Part shown: one piece after another, positions 28,414 through 37,501 of the stretch | How the letters are laid out: every line of letters begins with the position of its first letter | How positions within the stretch are numbered: position 1 is the stretch's first letter | Assembly (NCBI RefSeq): GCF_014764305.1 | Contig: NZ_CP061703.1 | Location: forward strand, 509,501 to 573,500 | DNA length: 64,000 nt | From: Mesoflavibacter profundi | Lineage (GTDB): Bacteria > Bacteroidota > Bacteroidia > Flavobacteriales > Flavobacteriaceae | Direction of reading: 5' to 3' | Translations under genes and position numbers: made by a program | Notes under the pieces: model-generated | Seen by the model: the letters and a program-made list of their open reading frames with translations, nothing else | Told to the model about the DNA's origin: nothing | Databases searched by the model: none

Positions 28414-29097
28414 ATGTACAAACAAAAAACTGATAGAGAATTAATTGAACTTTTAGCAATTCACAAAAAGTTGACATTCCAATCACAACTAAATTTGAAA
28501 GAAGAATTAAATCGACGAAATCTAAATGAGAATATTGAGGATTTGGAAAACACTATTCAAGAAAAAGTTTCCGAAATAAAAAATCTTGATTATTTAAAAG
28601 ATATTGGATTTAAAGCCGACAAATTTGGCGAATCAATCAAAGTAACTCGAACAGGCAGAGCAACACTAATAGATATTATCGCTATTGTATTAGGAATTAT
28701 ATTTTGTATAATCGGATTTTTTGGAATTTTAGGTTTGATTGGTTCTTTTTCAAGTGAAAGTGAATTCAGTATGTTTTCACTAATTATAGAAATCGGAATG
28801 ATAGCTATCGGTGTTTTAGGTGTTAAATTTTTGAATGGAATTAAGCGTTTAATAGATTACTCTGGATTTGAATTGCTGAATAATAACGGAACAATAACTT
28901 TGAAAAAAAGATTTGACACTAAACTTGTCGAAATACAAAAAAACGAGTCTTTCCTTAAATTAAAAAAACAATCTGAATTGATGGTTTTAAAATTGGAAAA
29001 TGACGATATTTTAAGTGCAAATGCAAATAATATAATTCAGAAAATGACAATATCTGAATTAACAAAAAGATTAAAAACTGTTGCCAACAATGTATAA
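28414..29097 (+). CDS. membrane protein
   Basis: 227 aa starting MYKQKTDREL; a longer in-frame reading begins inside the attC and is an artefact. The N-terminal 70 residues are helical (a leucine-rich coiled stretch). Two or three membrane helices lie at about 88-115 and 123-150. A cytoplasmic tail follows. The last codons (NNV, stop) come from the next attC. No family recognised. Confidence 0.75.
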   Translation: MYKQKTDRELIELLAIHKKLTFQSQLNLKEELNRRNLNENIEDLENTIQEKVSEIKNLDYLKDIGFKADKFGESIKVTRTGRATLIDIIAIVLGIIFCIIGFFGILGLIGSFSSESEFSMFSLIIEIGMIAIGVLGVKFLNGIKRLIDYSGFELLNNNGTITLKKRFDTKLVEIQKNESFLKLKKQSELMVLKLENDDILSANANNIIQKMTISELTKRLKTVANNV

Positions 29098-29214
29098 CCG
29101 CAATTACGGCGGATTCGACTACGTCCGAATCCACTCGGAATTGCTAACGTCAGTGCTTAATCGAAAATTATTAACTTTAATTCCGTAACTGACGGTTATA
29201 CGAGACCGTTGTGC
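29082..29214 (+). repeat. attC-like element 8 (family A)
   Basis: Left core TGTTGCCAAC is the exact reverse complement of the cassette start at 28390. Right core GTTGTGCGTA. Confidence 0.9.
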
Positions 29215-29225
29215 GTAATTAGAGA

Positions 29226-30047
29226 ATGAACAATATTACAATAGACAGATTTGAGAATAAACCAGAATTTACTTCTGATTTGGCTGATTTTGATAATTCT
29301 AAAACGGAATTGCATATTCGTGCAGATGTAAGAAACAGAAAGCTATTAAACGAACTGAATATTGAAAAACTCTGGTTAATTGGAGCTAAAGAAAAAGACA
29401 TTGAACAAATTTTTTCGATTCATCAACCAAAATATGTGAGTCTTTACCAATTTCTTGCAAAAGATTTAAGCTGTTTAGAAAATTTGAATAAATGCGAAAC
29501 TCTAATAACAGAATGGAATACAAAAGCGACTGAACTTTGGAATATAGAATCTAATCCAAATTTGAAAAAATTGGCAATTAGAGATTATTCTAAAATTTCG
29601 GACTTGTCAGCATTAGAGAAAGCGACTAAAATCAAAAGTTTGTCATTGGATGGTGGAATAGATAAAAAGTTAAAAGTGGACAGCTTAAAACCACTATCTA
29701 AACTTTCTCAATTGGAATATTTGAGACTGACTAACATAAAAGTCGGAGACGAATCTCTCGAACCAATTGCAAATTTGAGGAATTTAAAAATACTCGAACT
29801 TTCCAATCAATTCCCAACAAAAGAATATGCAAATCTTGCGGTCAAATTGACCAAAACGGAATGCTCAATGTTTCAACCTTATCACGAAATTGAGATAAAA
29901 GATGAAAATGGAAATTTGGTTTATGACAGAATGATTATCGGAAAAAGAAAACCATTTCTTTTATCGACAAAAGACAAAACTCGAATTGAGAAATACGAAA
30001 AAGAATTTGAAAAACTAAAAAATAACTACGCACAACAACGGCTATAA
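29226..30047 (+). CDS. leucine-rich-repeat protein
   Basis: 273 aa, soluble. Repeats of the form L..L.IRDYSKISDLSALEKATKIKSLSLDGG and SQLEYLRLTNIKV…LRNLKILELSNQ span about residues 60-200 and give a short LRR solenoid, likely a protein-binding surface. Similar isolated LRR proteins often act as immunity proteins, but that is inference here. The stop codon lies in the attC. Confidence 0.78.
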   Translation: MNNITIDRFENKPEFTSDLADFDNSKTELHIRADVRNRKLLNELNIEKLWLIGAKEKDIEQIFSIHQPKYVSLYQFLAKDLSCLENLNKCETLITEWNTKATELWNIESNPNLKKLAIRDYSKISDLSALEKATKIKSLSLDGGIDKKLKVDSLKPLSKLSQLEYLRLTNIKVGDESLEPIANLRNLKILELSNQFPTKEYANLAVKLTKTECSMFQPYHEIEIKDENGNLVYDRMIIGKRKPFLLSTKDKTRIEKYEKEFEKLKNNYAQQRL

Positions 30048-30161
30048 TCCATTGCGGCTGAAATTCCTATCGGAATTTCATTGCAATTTGCTATCTTTCG
30101 GCTACGGCGGAAAGAATCCTGCGGATTTTTCCGCAACGTATCATAGCCAAAACCGTTGTAC
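30030..30161 (+). repeat. attC-like element 9 (family B)
   Basis: Left core TACGCACAAC is the exact reverse complement of its own cassette start (GTTGTGCGTA, 29208). The adjacent right core GTTGTACCCA does not pair, which shows that the pairing follows the cassette and not the junction. Confidence 0.92.
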
Positions 30162-30188
30162 CCAATTAAAACCAACCATTGAACTTAA

Positions 30189-31412
30189 ATGAAAATAACT
30201 GAATTAAGAGATTACCAAATTGAATTTGAAAAAATTAGAGCTGACTTTAATTCAGGGTTTAAAGAAATTAACAGCTTACGGAAAAAATTTACTTCTGATT
30301 ATCCAACCAGCCGAATTCGGACATTAACTCTTGATGAATACGTTACAGGAAAAGGCGGACAAACATTCTGCAACCGAATAGAAAATGACCTAAACGAATG
30401 GGGAAATATTCACGGAAGTTTCGCCACCAAATTCGGAGTATATTATGGTAAATTTGGGAAAAACTCAAAATCAAAATATCGAATTGGACGTAAAGAATAC
30501 GGAACAGATGAAAATGTAGCACTTAAAAAAATTCTTTCAGCGATAATTGAACTGATTGAAAACAAAGACGATTTAACGATTTTAAAGAAAAATCCAATTT
30601 CGCCAATGTTCAAGGGGAAAATTTTGTCTGTTTATTATCCAAATGAATTTCTAAACATATTTTCTGCAAAACATCTAAATTACTTCATCAACAATCTTGG
30701 TTTAGATAATGACTCGAAATCGGAATTAGACAAACAAGCTTTGTTACTTGACTTCAAGAACAGTGACAAAGTAATGAAAGAATGGAGTATTTATGAATTT
30801 AGTAAATTCTTGTATTCATCATTTGGTAGACCCAATGACGAAATTAAGGAAGAAAATATTTCTAAAGAGCTCAAAAAGTTTAACCTAAAAGATTTCCCAC
30901 CGATTGAGAGTTTGAAATTTGACTATGTTGAATTACAAACAGACGAACTTCCAGAACCAACAGAAAAAAAGAAGAATAAAGAAACAAAGGTTGACTATTC
31001 AAATCGTTCAAGAAAATTCAAACGAATTGGAGACAGAGGAGAACAAATTGTTTTAAGAGCAGAAAGACAATTCTTAAAGAAAAATGGAAGAAAAGATTTA
31101 GCAAAATTGGTTGACCAAATTTCAAAAAGAGATGATAGTGTTGGCTACGACATAAAATCTTATGAATTAGACGGTACTGAAAAGCTAATTGAAGTTAAAT
31201 CAACTTTGAGAAAAATCGGAAATAGCAATATCTTTCTTTCAGCAAATGAATTACAAGTTGCAGAAAATAAAGAAAACTATTATTTCTATATTATTTATGA
31301 GGTTGGTAGTAAAAGACCAAAAATATGGAAAGTGAAAAGTTCGGATTTCTTAAACGACAGTAATATCGTGAAAGAACCGATTTTATATAAACTAAATATG
31401 AACACAAAATAA
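30189..31412 (+). CDS. DUF3883-type nuclease-fold protein
   Basis: 407 aa. The N-terminal 230 residues are helical with no family recognised. The C-terminal domain (about 280-400) is of the DUF3883 type, a PD-(D/E)xK fold: GYDIKSYE with Asp321, then LIEVKST with Glu335 and Lys337, then FLSANELQVAE. Domains of this type are fused to restriction and anti-phage proteins. A defence role is plausible. Confidence 0.8.
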   Translation: MKITELRDYQIEFEKIRADFNSGFKEINSLRKKFTSDYPTSRIRTLTLDEYVTGKGGQTFCNRIENDLNEWGNIHGSFATKFGVYYGKFGKNSKSKYRIGRKEYGTDENVALKKILSAIIELIENKDDLTILKKNPISPMFKGKILSVYYPNEFLNIFSAKHLNYFINNLGLDNDSKSELDKQALLLDFKNSDKVMKEWSIYEFSKFLYSSFGRPNDEIKEENISKELKKFNLKDFPPIESLKFDYVELQTDELPEPTEKKKNKETKVDYSNRSRKFKRIGDRGEQIVLRAERQFLKKNGRKDLAKLVDQISKRDDSVGYDIKSYELDGTEKLIEVKSTLRKIGNSNIFLSANELQVAENKENYYFYIIYEVGSKRPKIWKVKSSDFLNDSNIVKEPILYKLNMNTK

Positions 31413-31416
31413 CTGG

Positions 31417-31547
31417 GTACAACAATGGCTATAAGTAATTGCTTGTTCTCGCCTACTTCTGAAAATCCTCGCGGATTTTCAGTTTGGTGTGTACTTACTA
31501 AATTTGTACCTTAACCACGCAACAACTCATAGCCGAGACCGTTGTAG
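31417..31547 (+). repeat. attC-like element 10 (family E)
   Basis: Left core TGGGTACAAC is the exact reverse complement of the cassette start at 30155. Right core GTTGTAGCAC. The centre contains TAAATTTG, an exact TAnnTTTG. Confidence 0.9.
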
Positions 31548-31571
31548 CACATTTGAGAAAACCGAAATCTA

Positions 31572-32207
31572 TTGAACCTAAAAACTGAATATTTACATTT
31601 TTTAAAAGATAATTTCAACGGACTGAAAATCAAAATGCCACTTTTTTATAATTGGGATTTAGGATTAAGGTTTGACTTGCAAAAGGAATTTACAAATCCT
31701 GTTGACAATGATAATAACAATTGTTTTAACGAAGTTTATCACAGAGCTAAAAAACTATTTGAATTTTGCTTCGAACAAAACGACACAGTCTATTTATCTG
31801 TATTTAGTTACAAGTGGAGAAAACAACGGATTAAGAAATCGAATTATATATTTAAACTACTAAAAGCGGATTCAAAAACCGAATATGTATTTGATAAAGT
31901 TGCGAATAGGTATGAACCAAATGAGAAATGGAATAGGCTTTTAATCAAAGAAAATATAAATAATATCAATATTGACAATCTAATTATCGGATTATGTAAT
32001 ACGGACTTCCCAACTATGCTACCTTGTATTCGAGAAGAAGTTTATCTTATGAATATTGACAAAAAATTGATATTCCATATTTATGACGACAGAGGTTTAG
32101 ATATTCTTGCAACTGAAAAGAAAGTGTTGAATGATATTTATGACCGATTTGATGAGTGGATTTTGGAATACGACAGAGAAAAAATTAAAAACCAACTGAA
32201 TAAATAA
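31572..32207 (+). CDS. DUF3885-like protein
   Basis: 211 aa, soluble. The C-terminal part FHIYDDRGLDILATEKKVL…YDRFDEWILEYDR matches the end of the DUF3885 family. The family has no known function, and its members often lie beside toxin immunity genes. Start is TTG. Confidence 0.75.
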   Translation: MNLKTEYLHFLKDNFNGLKIKMPLFYNWDLGLRFDLQKEFTNPVDNDNNNCFNEVYHRAKKLFEFCFEQNDTVYLSVFSYKWRKQRIKKSNYIFKLLKADSKTEYVFDKVANRYEPNEKWNRLLIKENINNINIDNLIIGLCNTDFPTMLPCIREEVYLMNIDKKLIFHIYDDRGLDILATEKKVLNDIYDRFDEWILEYDREKIKNQLNK

Positions 32208-32214
32208 AAACGTG

Positions 32215-32347
32215 CTACAACAATGTATAACCGCAATTACGGCGGATTCGACTACGTCCGAATCCACTCGGAATTGCTAACGCCAGTACTAAACCGAAAA
32301 TTATTAACTTTAATCCCGTAACTGACGGTTATACGAGACAGTTGTAA
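32215..32347 (+). repeat. attC-like element 11 (family A)
   Basis: Left core GTGCTACAAC is the exact reverse complement of the cassette start at 31541. Right core GTTGTAAGTA is preceded by GAGACA instead of the usual GAGACC. Confidence 0.9.
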
Positions 32348-32366
32348 GTAATTTAAAACCAACTAA

Positions 32367-32912
32367 GTGAACGACAATTTAAGAATAGTATTAAGTCTTT
32401 TATTTGCATTATTGATTATTACTTTTAAATATTCAATGAGTGTTGATATTCTTGCTAATATTATTTTGTTGATGATTTTAATTTTTGATATATCAAAGTA
32501 TAGCCGAATTGAAAAGACCAAATCAGTTCTAATCTATTACTTATCTTGGATTTTGATTTCTGGTTGTGTGATTTATTTAAGAAATGTTGGACTGAATTTC
32601 TGGTCGCCTATAATTCTGATTTTAACGATCAAAACCATTGTCCTTTTATTATCCTATTTGAGATATAAAAGATTTTATGTTACGAAAACTATCTTAGGAT
32701 ATTTATGGCTGACAAGTTTGTTTCTCTATCTATCGGAACTTATCCTGAATTCTACACACGGACTCGGAAAACTAAGCTTGAACCTTGCAGTCATTTCATC
32801 AATTGAAAGTATTTTGATAATTATATTTCAGAAAAAACAAGTTATTTTCGAACCGAGTATTATAAACATTAGTTGGAATAATATAAAAAACTACTTACAA
32901 CAACGTGTATAA
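32367..32912 (+). CDS. polytopic membrane protein
   Basis: 181 aa, very hydrophobic, about six membrane helices. Start is GTG. The final codons (QQRV, stop) are read from the attC. No family recognised. Confidence 0.7.
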   Translation: MNDNLRIVLSLLFALLIITFKYSMSVDILANIILLMILIFDISKYSRIEKTKSVLIYYLSWILISGCVIYLRNVGLNFWSPIILILTIKTIVLLLSYLRYKRFYVTKTILGYLWLTSLFLYLSELILNSTHGLGKLSLNLAVISSIESILIIIFQKKQVIFEPSIINISWNNIKNYLQQRV

Positions 32913-33025
32913 TTAATTGCGGCTGAAATTCCTCTCGGAATTTCATTCTTATTAATTATCTTTGGTTTACGGCGGAAAATGACTGCGTCCTTTCCCGCAA
33001 CTAACCATACACAAACACGTTAGCA
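32895..33025 (+). repeat. attC-like element 12 (family D)
   Basis: Left core TACTTACAAC is the exact reverse complement of the cassette start at 32341. Right core GTTAGCAACA. The centre carries TATCTTTG, an exact TAnnTTTG. Confidence 0.9.
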
Positions 33026-33044
33026 ACAAGACCGAAAAACCACA

Positions 33045-33581
33045 ATGGCAGTTTGGATTCAAATAATAGGAATAAGAAAATCGGATTCGACTGAAATCGA
33101 AAAAGAAAAAATTCGCAAAATTCTAAATACGACTGAATTTGACTTTGATTTTGTAAAATCCAATTTAGGTCTTGAATCAGAAAAATATGAATGGAAATTG
33201 ACACAGTCAAAAGGAATTGAACTCTTTGAATTGCCATTATTTGACAAATCTCTGAAAGTTTATTTTGACAACCCTAATTTTATAGAATTTTCTGGTTCTT
33301 TTGAGCTTTTTAGTGCTTGGTTTCGTTTTACCGATGAGAAACAATCTGAATTGACAAATGGAATTAGAAAAGTGTTTCGCAAAATTGCATCTGAATATGG
33401 AATTTCGGAACTAATCTATTTTTCAGAATGGTTCTTTTCAATAGATTATATAAGGAACAAAGAGGCGAATGCCGAAAATTTAATTGAATTAATTAATGAT
33501 AATCCTGAATTAAAACGGAATAAACTTTACGGATTAGAATCGAATGAATATTATGTGGAAAAAACAAAGTCCAGTTGCTAA
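33045..33581 (+). CDS. hypothetical soluble protein
   Basis: 178 aa, acidic, alternating strands and helices. MAVWIQIIGIRKSD opens a likely beta strand, and WFRFTDEKQ and YFSEWFFSIDYI are aromatic-rich. No signal peptide or membrane segment. The style suggests a small immunity-like protein, but no family is recognised. Confidence 0.72.
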   Translation: MAVWIQIIGIRKSDSTEIEKEKIRKILNTTEFDFDFVKSNLGLESEKYEWKLTQSKGIELFELPLFDKSLKVYFDNPNFIEFSGSFELFSAWFRFTDEKQSELTNGIRKVFRKIASEYGISELIYFSEWFFSIDYIRNKEANAENLIELINDNPELKRNKLYGLESNEYYVEKTKSSC

Positions 33582-33708
33582 CAACGGCTATAATCCATTG
33601 CGGCTGAAATTCCTATCGGAATTTCATTGCAATTTACTATCTTTCGGCTATGGCGGAAAGAATCCTGCGGATTTTTTCCGCAACATATCATAGCCAAACA
33701 CGTTACCC
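33576..33708 (+). repeat. attC-like element 13 (family B)
   Basis: Left core AGTTGCTAAC pairs with the cassette start GTTAGCAACA at 33019 over nine bases. Right core GTTACCCAAC. Confidence 0.9.
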
Positions 33709-33720
33709 AACATTTAAGAA

Positions 33721-34302
33721 ATGCGAACTGAAATCAAATATTTAGAATTGAAAAGCGGATTTTCAGACAATGGAAAAGCGTGGATTGGACTTGTTTCCTT
33801 CTCAAAAAGCGGAAAGACAATTTACTTTGACGGAAAAGCATTCCAAAGTTTGAACGGAATGGGAATTAGCGGAAACTATTTTGACTTGGAAAGCGGAGAC
33901 GAATATTGGATTTCGGGAGTGAAAAAAGATATGACTGACCGACACAAATTTGGCGGAGGAAAAATCTTTGTGGAAAAACGGATTTTGAGTGATTATTTGC
34001 AAATAGTTGGTAAATCGGAATTGCCAAAAGCTGATTACGAATTGACCGAAGTAGAAACTGAAAAACCAATCGAACGGATTAATGAAATCGAAAACGAAAA
34101 AGCTCAACCAACTGAATTTGATTCTGACTTACATTTCAAAAACCCGAACGAATTAACCGATGAAGAAATTGAATTTGTAATAGCGCAATTAATTGAGGAC
34201 GAGAAAAACGTTCAGTTCAATAAAGCAAGGAGAAGCTACAAGAAAAAACGACTTGAATTAGAAGCTGAACTTGAGAAACGTGCAATAAAAAACGTTGGGT
34301 AA
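33721..34302 (+). CDS. conserved hypothetical protein
   Basis: 193 aa, soluble. The N-terminal part EIKYLELKSGFSDNGKAWIGLVSFSKSGKTIYF through YWISGVKKD…D belongs to a widespread small family seen in many phyla, often annotated only as hypothetical. The C-terminal 60 residues are acidic, then basic and helical. The stop codon overlaps the attC left core. Confidence 0.8.
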   Translation: MRTEIKYLELKSGFSDNGKAWIGLVSFSKSGKTIYFDGKAFQSLNGMGISGNYFDLESGDEYWISGVKKDMTDRHKFGGGKIFVEKRILSDYLQIVGKSELPKADYELTEVETEKPIERINEIENEKAQPTEFDSDLHFKNPNELTDEEIEFVIAQLIEDEKNVQFNKARRSYKKKRLELEAELEKRAIKNVG

Positions 34303-34429
34303 CAATGTATAACCGCAATTACGGCGGATTCGACTACGTCCGAATCCACTCGGAATTGCTAACGTCAGTGCTTAACCGAAAATCATTAACTTTAAAACCG
34401 TAACTGACGGTTATACGAGACCGTTAGCT
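34297..34429 (+). repeat. attC-like element 14 (family A)
   Basis: Left core GTTGGGTAAC is the exact reverse complement of the cassette start at 33702. Right core GTTAGCTTTA. Confidence 0.9.
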
Positions 34430-34453
34430 TTAATACATCACTCAGAACTATTA

Positions 34454-34861
34454 ATGAATTTTATTTTAAAAATATGGATTTGGATAACATTCATTAGAAA
34501 TAAAGAAACGTTACCAGCGGAATCTAGAATTGACAACCCAAAAATGGAATACGAAACCATGTCAGGAGCGTTTATTTGGGAAGACGAAGGATTATGGGAT
34601 TGTCGAAATCATCATTTACAAGACGCCTTTAAGTATGTTCTTAACCATAGAATGAATTTAATTGTTGGACCTAATAATAATGTCGGAGTTATGCGCTCTA
34701 AAAAATTTGATGAATCGATTTTTAAAATGGCGAAAAAGTTCTTTCCAAATTGGATTGGATTTAATAACTCAAGATGTTCATATAATTCTGAAATCGCTGA
34801 CAGAATACTTAGAATTAAAAACGTTGAGAAATGGAGGTTTGACAAATTATTTAACGAATGA
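34454..34861 (+). CDS. hypothetical protein
   Basis: 135 aa. Contains a WEDEGLWDCRNHHLQDAF segment and an NRS-type FNNSRCSYN stretch. A short hydrophobic N-terminus (MNFILKIWIWITFI) could be a membrane anchor. Function unknown. Confidence 0.7.
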   Translation: MNFILKIWIWITFIRNKETLPAESRIDNPKMEYETMSGAFIWEDEGLWDCRNHHLQDAFKYVLNHRMNLIVGPNNNVGVMRSKKFDESIFKMAKKFFPNWIGFNNSRCSYNSEIADRILRIKNVEKWRFDKLFNE

Positions 34862-34876
34862 AAATAAAAGTACTAA

Positions 34877-35007
34877 AGCTAACAATGTATAAATTCAATT
34901 GCGGCTGAATTTCCTTCGGAAATTCATTGCAATTTTCTATCTTTCTGTCTCAAACGGAAAATCGTTACCGATTTTCCGCAACTGAAACTTATACAAACAC
35001 GTTGTGT
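34877..35007 (+). repeat. attC-like element 15 (family C)
   Basis: Left core TAAAGCTAAC is the exact reverse complement of the cassette start at 34423. Right core GTTGTGTGCA. Confidence 0.9.
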
Positions 35008-35023
35008 GCAAGCTGAAAAACGA

Positions 35024-35587
35024 ATGAGCAGTAAAAAGAAATGGTGGAAAGATTATTACGCTGGACAATTACTTTGGTTCGGAATTGCTTGCATTGGTTG
35101 TGCATTTTATTTTTTTGCGCCTACTTTATTCACAACAGAAAAGTCTCTAATTGAAAAACGTGGAGAAGTTGAAAATGTAAAAGCATTTTACACAAGAGTT
35201 AGTTCTAAAGGGCACAAAAGCGTAAAATCGGAACTAATATTAAATCTTAAAAATGATACTCGAAACTATAAATTAGTTAAAAACATTGAACAGAGTTGGA
35301 ATAATGAAAAGTATGAGCTAATTGTGAGAGAATTAAAAAAATCTGGAAAAGCTATTGTCTGGATTAAGGAAAGTGAACAATCTGAAATGGAACCTGAAGT
35401 TTTTCAAATTGCAACTGGAGAAAACAATATACTCTATGATATGGATGACGTGAAATCTGAATTGAAATTTCTCTTTCCTTTTTTGTTAATAATGGGATTT
35501 TTTGGAATTGGAGTTTACCTAAACCATAAATATCCGAATCGAATTAAAAGTTTAATGATAAAAAAGCCAGCACACAACAATGTATAA
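35024..35587 (+). CDS. membrane protein with two helices
   Basis: 187 aa starting MSSKKKWWKD; an in-frame GTG at 35006 lies in the core site and is unlikely. Membrane helices at about 15-36 and 150-172 flank an extracytoplasmic domain with a GEVENVKAFYTRV strand, reminiscent of DUF3592 proteins. The last codons (HNNV, stop) are provided by the attC. Confidence 0.72.
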   Translation: MSSKKKWWKDYYAGQLLWFGIACIGCAFYFFAPTLFTTEKSLIEKRGEVENVKAFYTRVSSKGHKSVKSELILNLKNDTRNYKLVKNIEQSWNNEKYELIVRELKKSGKAIVWIKESEQSEMEPEVFQIATGENNILYDMDDVKSELKFLFPFLLIMGFFGIGVYLNHKYPNRIKSLMIKKPAHNNV

Positions 35588-35702
35588 ATTCAATTGCGGC
35601 GGAATTTCCTACGGAAATTCATTGCAATTTTCTTTATTTCAGTCTCAAACGGAAAATCGTTGCCGATTTTCCGCAACTGAAACTTATACAAACACGTTGC
35701 CA
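35572..35702 (+). repeat. attC-like element 16 (family C)
   Basis: Left core AGCACACAAC pairs with the cassette start GTTGTGTGCA at 35001 over nine bases. Right core GTTGCCAGTA. Confidence 0.9.
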
Positions 35703-35746
35703 GTAATTTCGCCCAAACCGAAAAACCTTTGATATTTATTGAATAA

Positions 35747-36520
35747 ATGAAAAACCAATTTTTAGTTTTATTTTTTGCAACCTTAATTCTCGTCTCTTGT
35801 AAAGACCAAAAAGAGGAATTGATTGAAATTAACACATTTTTACTAGCCAATTATGAATTCAATAACCGAACTCTGAATAAGAATAAAGGAGAATATTATA
35901 GAATAATTGAGGAGATGCCTTCTCGAGAAATTGAAAAACTAAATGAATTGGATTCAAGGTTTGAATCATTAATTTCTACAATTAACAAAGCAATCGAGAA
36001 TAAAGAAAAAAATCTGAAAAACATTGTTGTGGAATCAGACAAAATTCTAAATGAGCTTCCTAAAATTGTAGACAATAGAAAAGACTATTTATTACAAGAA
36101 TTTAAACAGCCGAAAACTGGATCTAATGATTTAAGCCTAAAATACTTAAAGAACAGACTTGTAATTGCAATGGCTTATGCATTTGAATATGCTAGCCGAC
36201 AAACTTATTCAATTGATGGCTTATATAAAGTTAAAGTAGATAGCATAATCCAAAGAAAAACTGACAACGGAATTAAACTTACTTTGACTTCGAGGTTTGG
36301 ACAACCGATTAAGGAAAACAGACACATTTTGATTAATAAAATCGAACTCAATGGAAAAGAAGAAAAAATTAATTTTAAACTTAAAGACAACTTCTCTTTT
36401 GCAGACATTGAATTAGATTCATTGCAAACTGGAAATTATAAAATGAACGGAATTTTACGTTTTTATCATAGAGAACAAAAATTTGACATTCCGTTTGAAA
36501 AAGAATTTAAAGTGAAATAA
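35747..36520 (+). CDS. putative lipoprotein
   Basis: 257 aa. Lipobox Cys18 (LILVSCKD). A helical N-terminal half (about 20-150) is followed by a beta-rich C-terminal half. No family recognised. The 5' leader here is 51 bases, longer than usual. Confidence 0.76.
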   Translation: MKNQFLVLFFATLILVSCKDQKEELIEINTFLLANYEFNNRTLNKNKGEYYRIIEEMPSREIEKLNELDSRFESLISTINKAIENKEKNLKNIVVESDKILNELPKIVDNRKDYLLQEFKQPKTGSNDLSLKYLKNRLVIAMAYAFEYASRQTYSIDGLYKVKVDSIIQRKTDNGIKLTLTSRFGQPIKENRHILINKIELNGKEEKINFKLKDNFSFADIELDSLQTGNYKMNGILRFYHREQKFDIPFEKEFKVK

Positions 36521-36527
36521 AAACTAC

Positions 36528-36657
36528 AGGCAACAACGCGTATAGCTCATTGCGGCTGAATTTCCTATCGGAAATTCATTCTTATTCGCTATATTCGTGA
36601 TACAACGGAAAATCATAGCTGATTTTCCGCAACAAACTATACACGAACACGTTAGGC
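36528..36657 (+). repeat. attC-like element 17 (family F)
   Basis: Left core TACAGGCAAC pairs with GTTGCCAGTA at 35696 except for one mismatch. Right core GTTAGGCAAC. Outer stem GTATAG / CTATAC. Confidence 0.88.
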
Positions 36658-36664
36658 AACATTA

Positions 36665-37342
36665 ATGAAAAGCAGTATTCACATATTAAGTTTAGTATTA
36701 TTAATGAGTTTATTTTCTTGTAAAAAAGATATTAAACCGAAAAAAAATGAGCCTAATATTGAACCAAAAACTAATACTGTAATAGTTAAGAAAAATAAAT
36801 TCTCGACTTTCAAAAGAGATTCGACTTTGGAACTTCAAAAAGTAGACTTAATATATACTTTTTCGAACAAACAAATTGACACTTTAATAGGATTTTGTAA
36901 TTGCGAAAAAAACATTAAAAACAATACCTTAAAAATTCAAATTAGAACTGAATTCCCTTCTTTGAGTGAACTTAAAAAAGGAAACAGAAATGCGACCGAA
37001 TTTCAAATGGGAATTCCTAGACAATATAGATTTCTGACTTTTTATTTGAGAGATTCTATAGTAGAGAAAACTAAGATTTTTAAAGCATCAACAGAATCAC
37101 AATTTGAAAACAAAAAAATAGATTCAACTTCAATTAAAAATTATGAAATTAAAATCAGCAGATTTGATTATAAAATTGCTCAAAATGTTTGGGGAAATTA
37201 TGAATTAGAATTGCTAAATCCTTTTGGCTTTATTGAAAATGATTTTAAAGTAAAAGGAACATTCCATTGTAATAATTGGAAAATTGTAGAATATGAAGAA
37301 TTACCAGATTGGACTATAAAAGGGAATAATTATATTGAATAA
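36665..37342 (+). CDS. putative lipoprotein
   Basis: 225 aa. Lipobox Cys19 (MSLFSCKKD), then a lysine- and proline-rich linker (residues 20-45) and a globular domain. No family recognised. Confidence 0.76.
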   Translation: MKSSIHILSLVLLMSLFSCKKDIKPKKNEPNIEPKTNTVIVKKNKFSTFKRDSTLELQKVDLIYTFSNKQIDTLIGFCNCEKNIKNNTLKIQIRTEFPSLSELKKGNRNATEFQMGIPRQYRFLTFYLRDSIVEKTKIFKASTESQFENKKIDSTSIKNYEIKISRFDYKIAQNVWGNYELELLNPFGFIENDFKVKGTFHCNNWKIVEYEELPDWTIKGNNYIE

Positions 37343-37349
37343 TAACGTT

Positions 37350-37479
37350 GCCTAACAACGTGTATAATTAATTGCGGCTGAATTTCCTCTCGGAAATTCA
37401 ATCTTATTAATTATCTTTGGTTTACGGCGGAAAATGACTGCGTCCTTTCCCGCAACTAATCATACACAAGCCGTTGTAG
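37350..37479 (+). repeat. attC-like element 18 (family D)
   Basis: Left core GTTGCCTAAC is the exact reverse complement of the cassette start at 36651. Right core GTTGTAGCAC. Confidence 0.9.
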
Positions 37480-37501
37480 CACATTAAAACCAAAATGATT
37501 A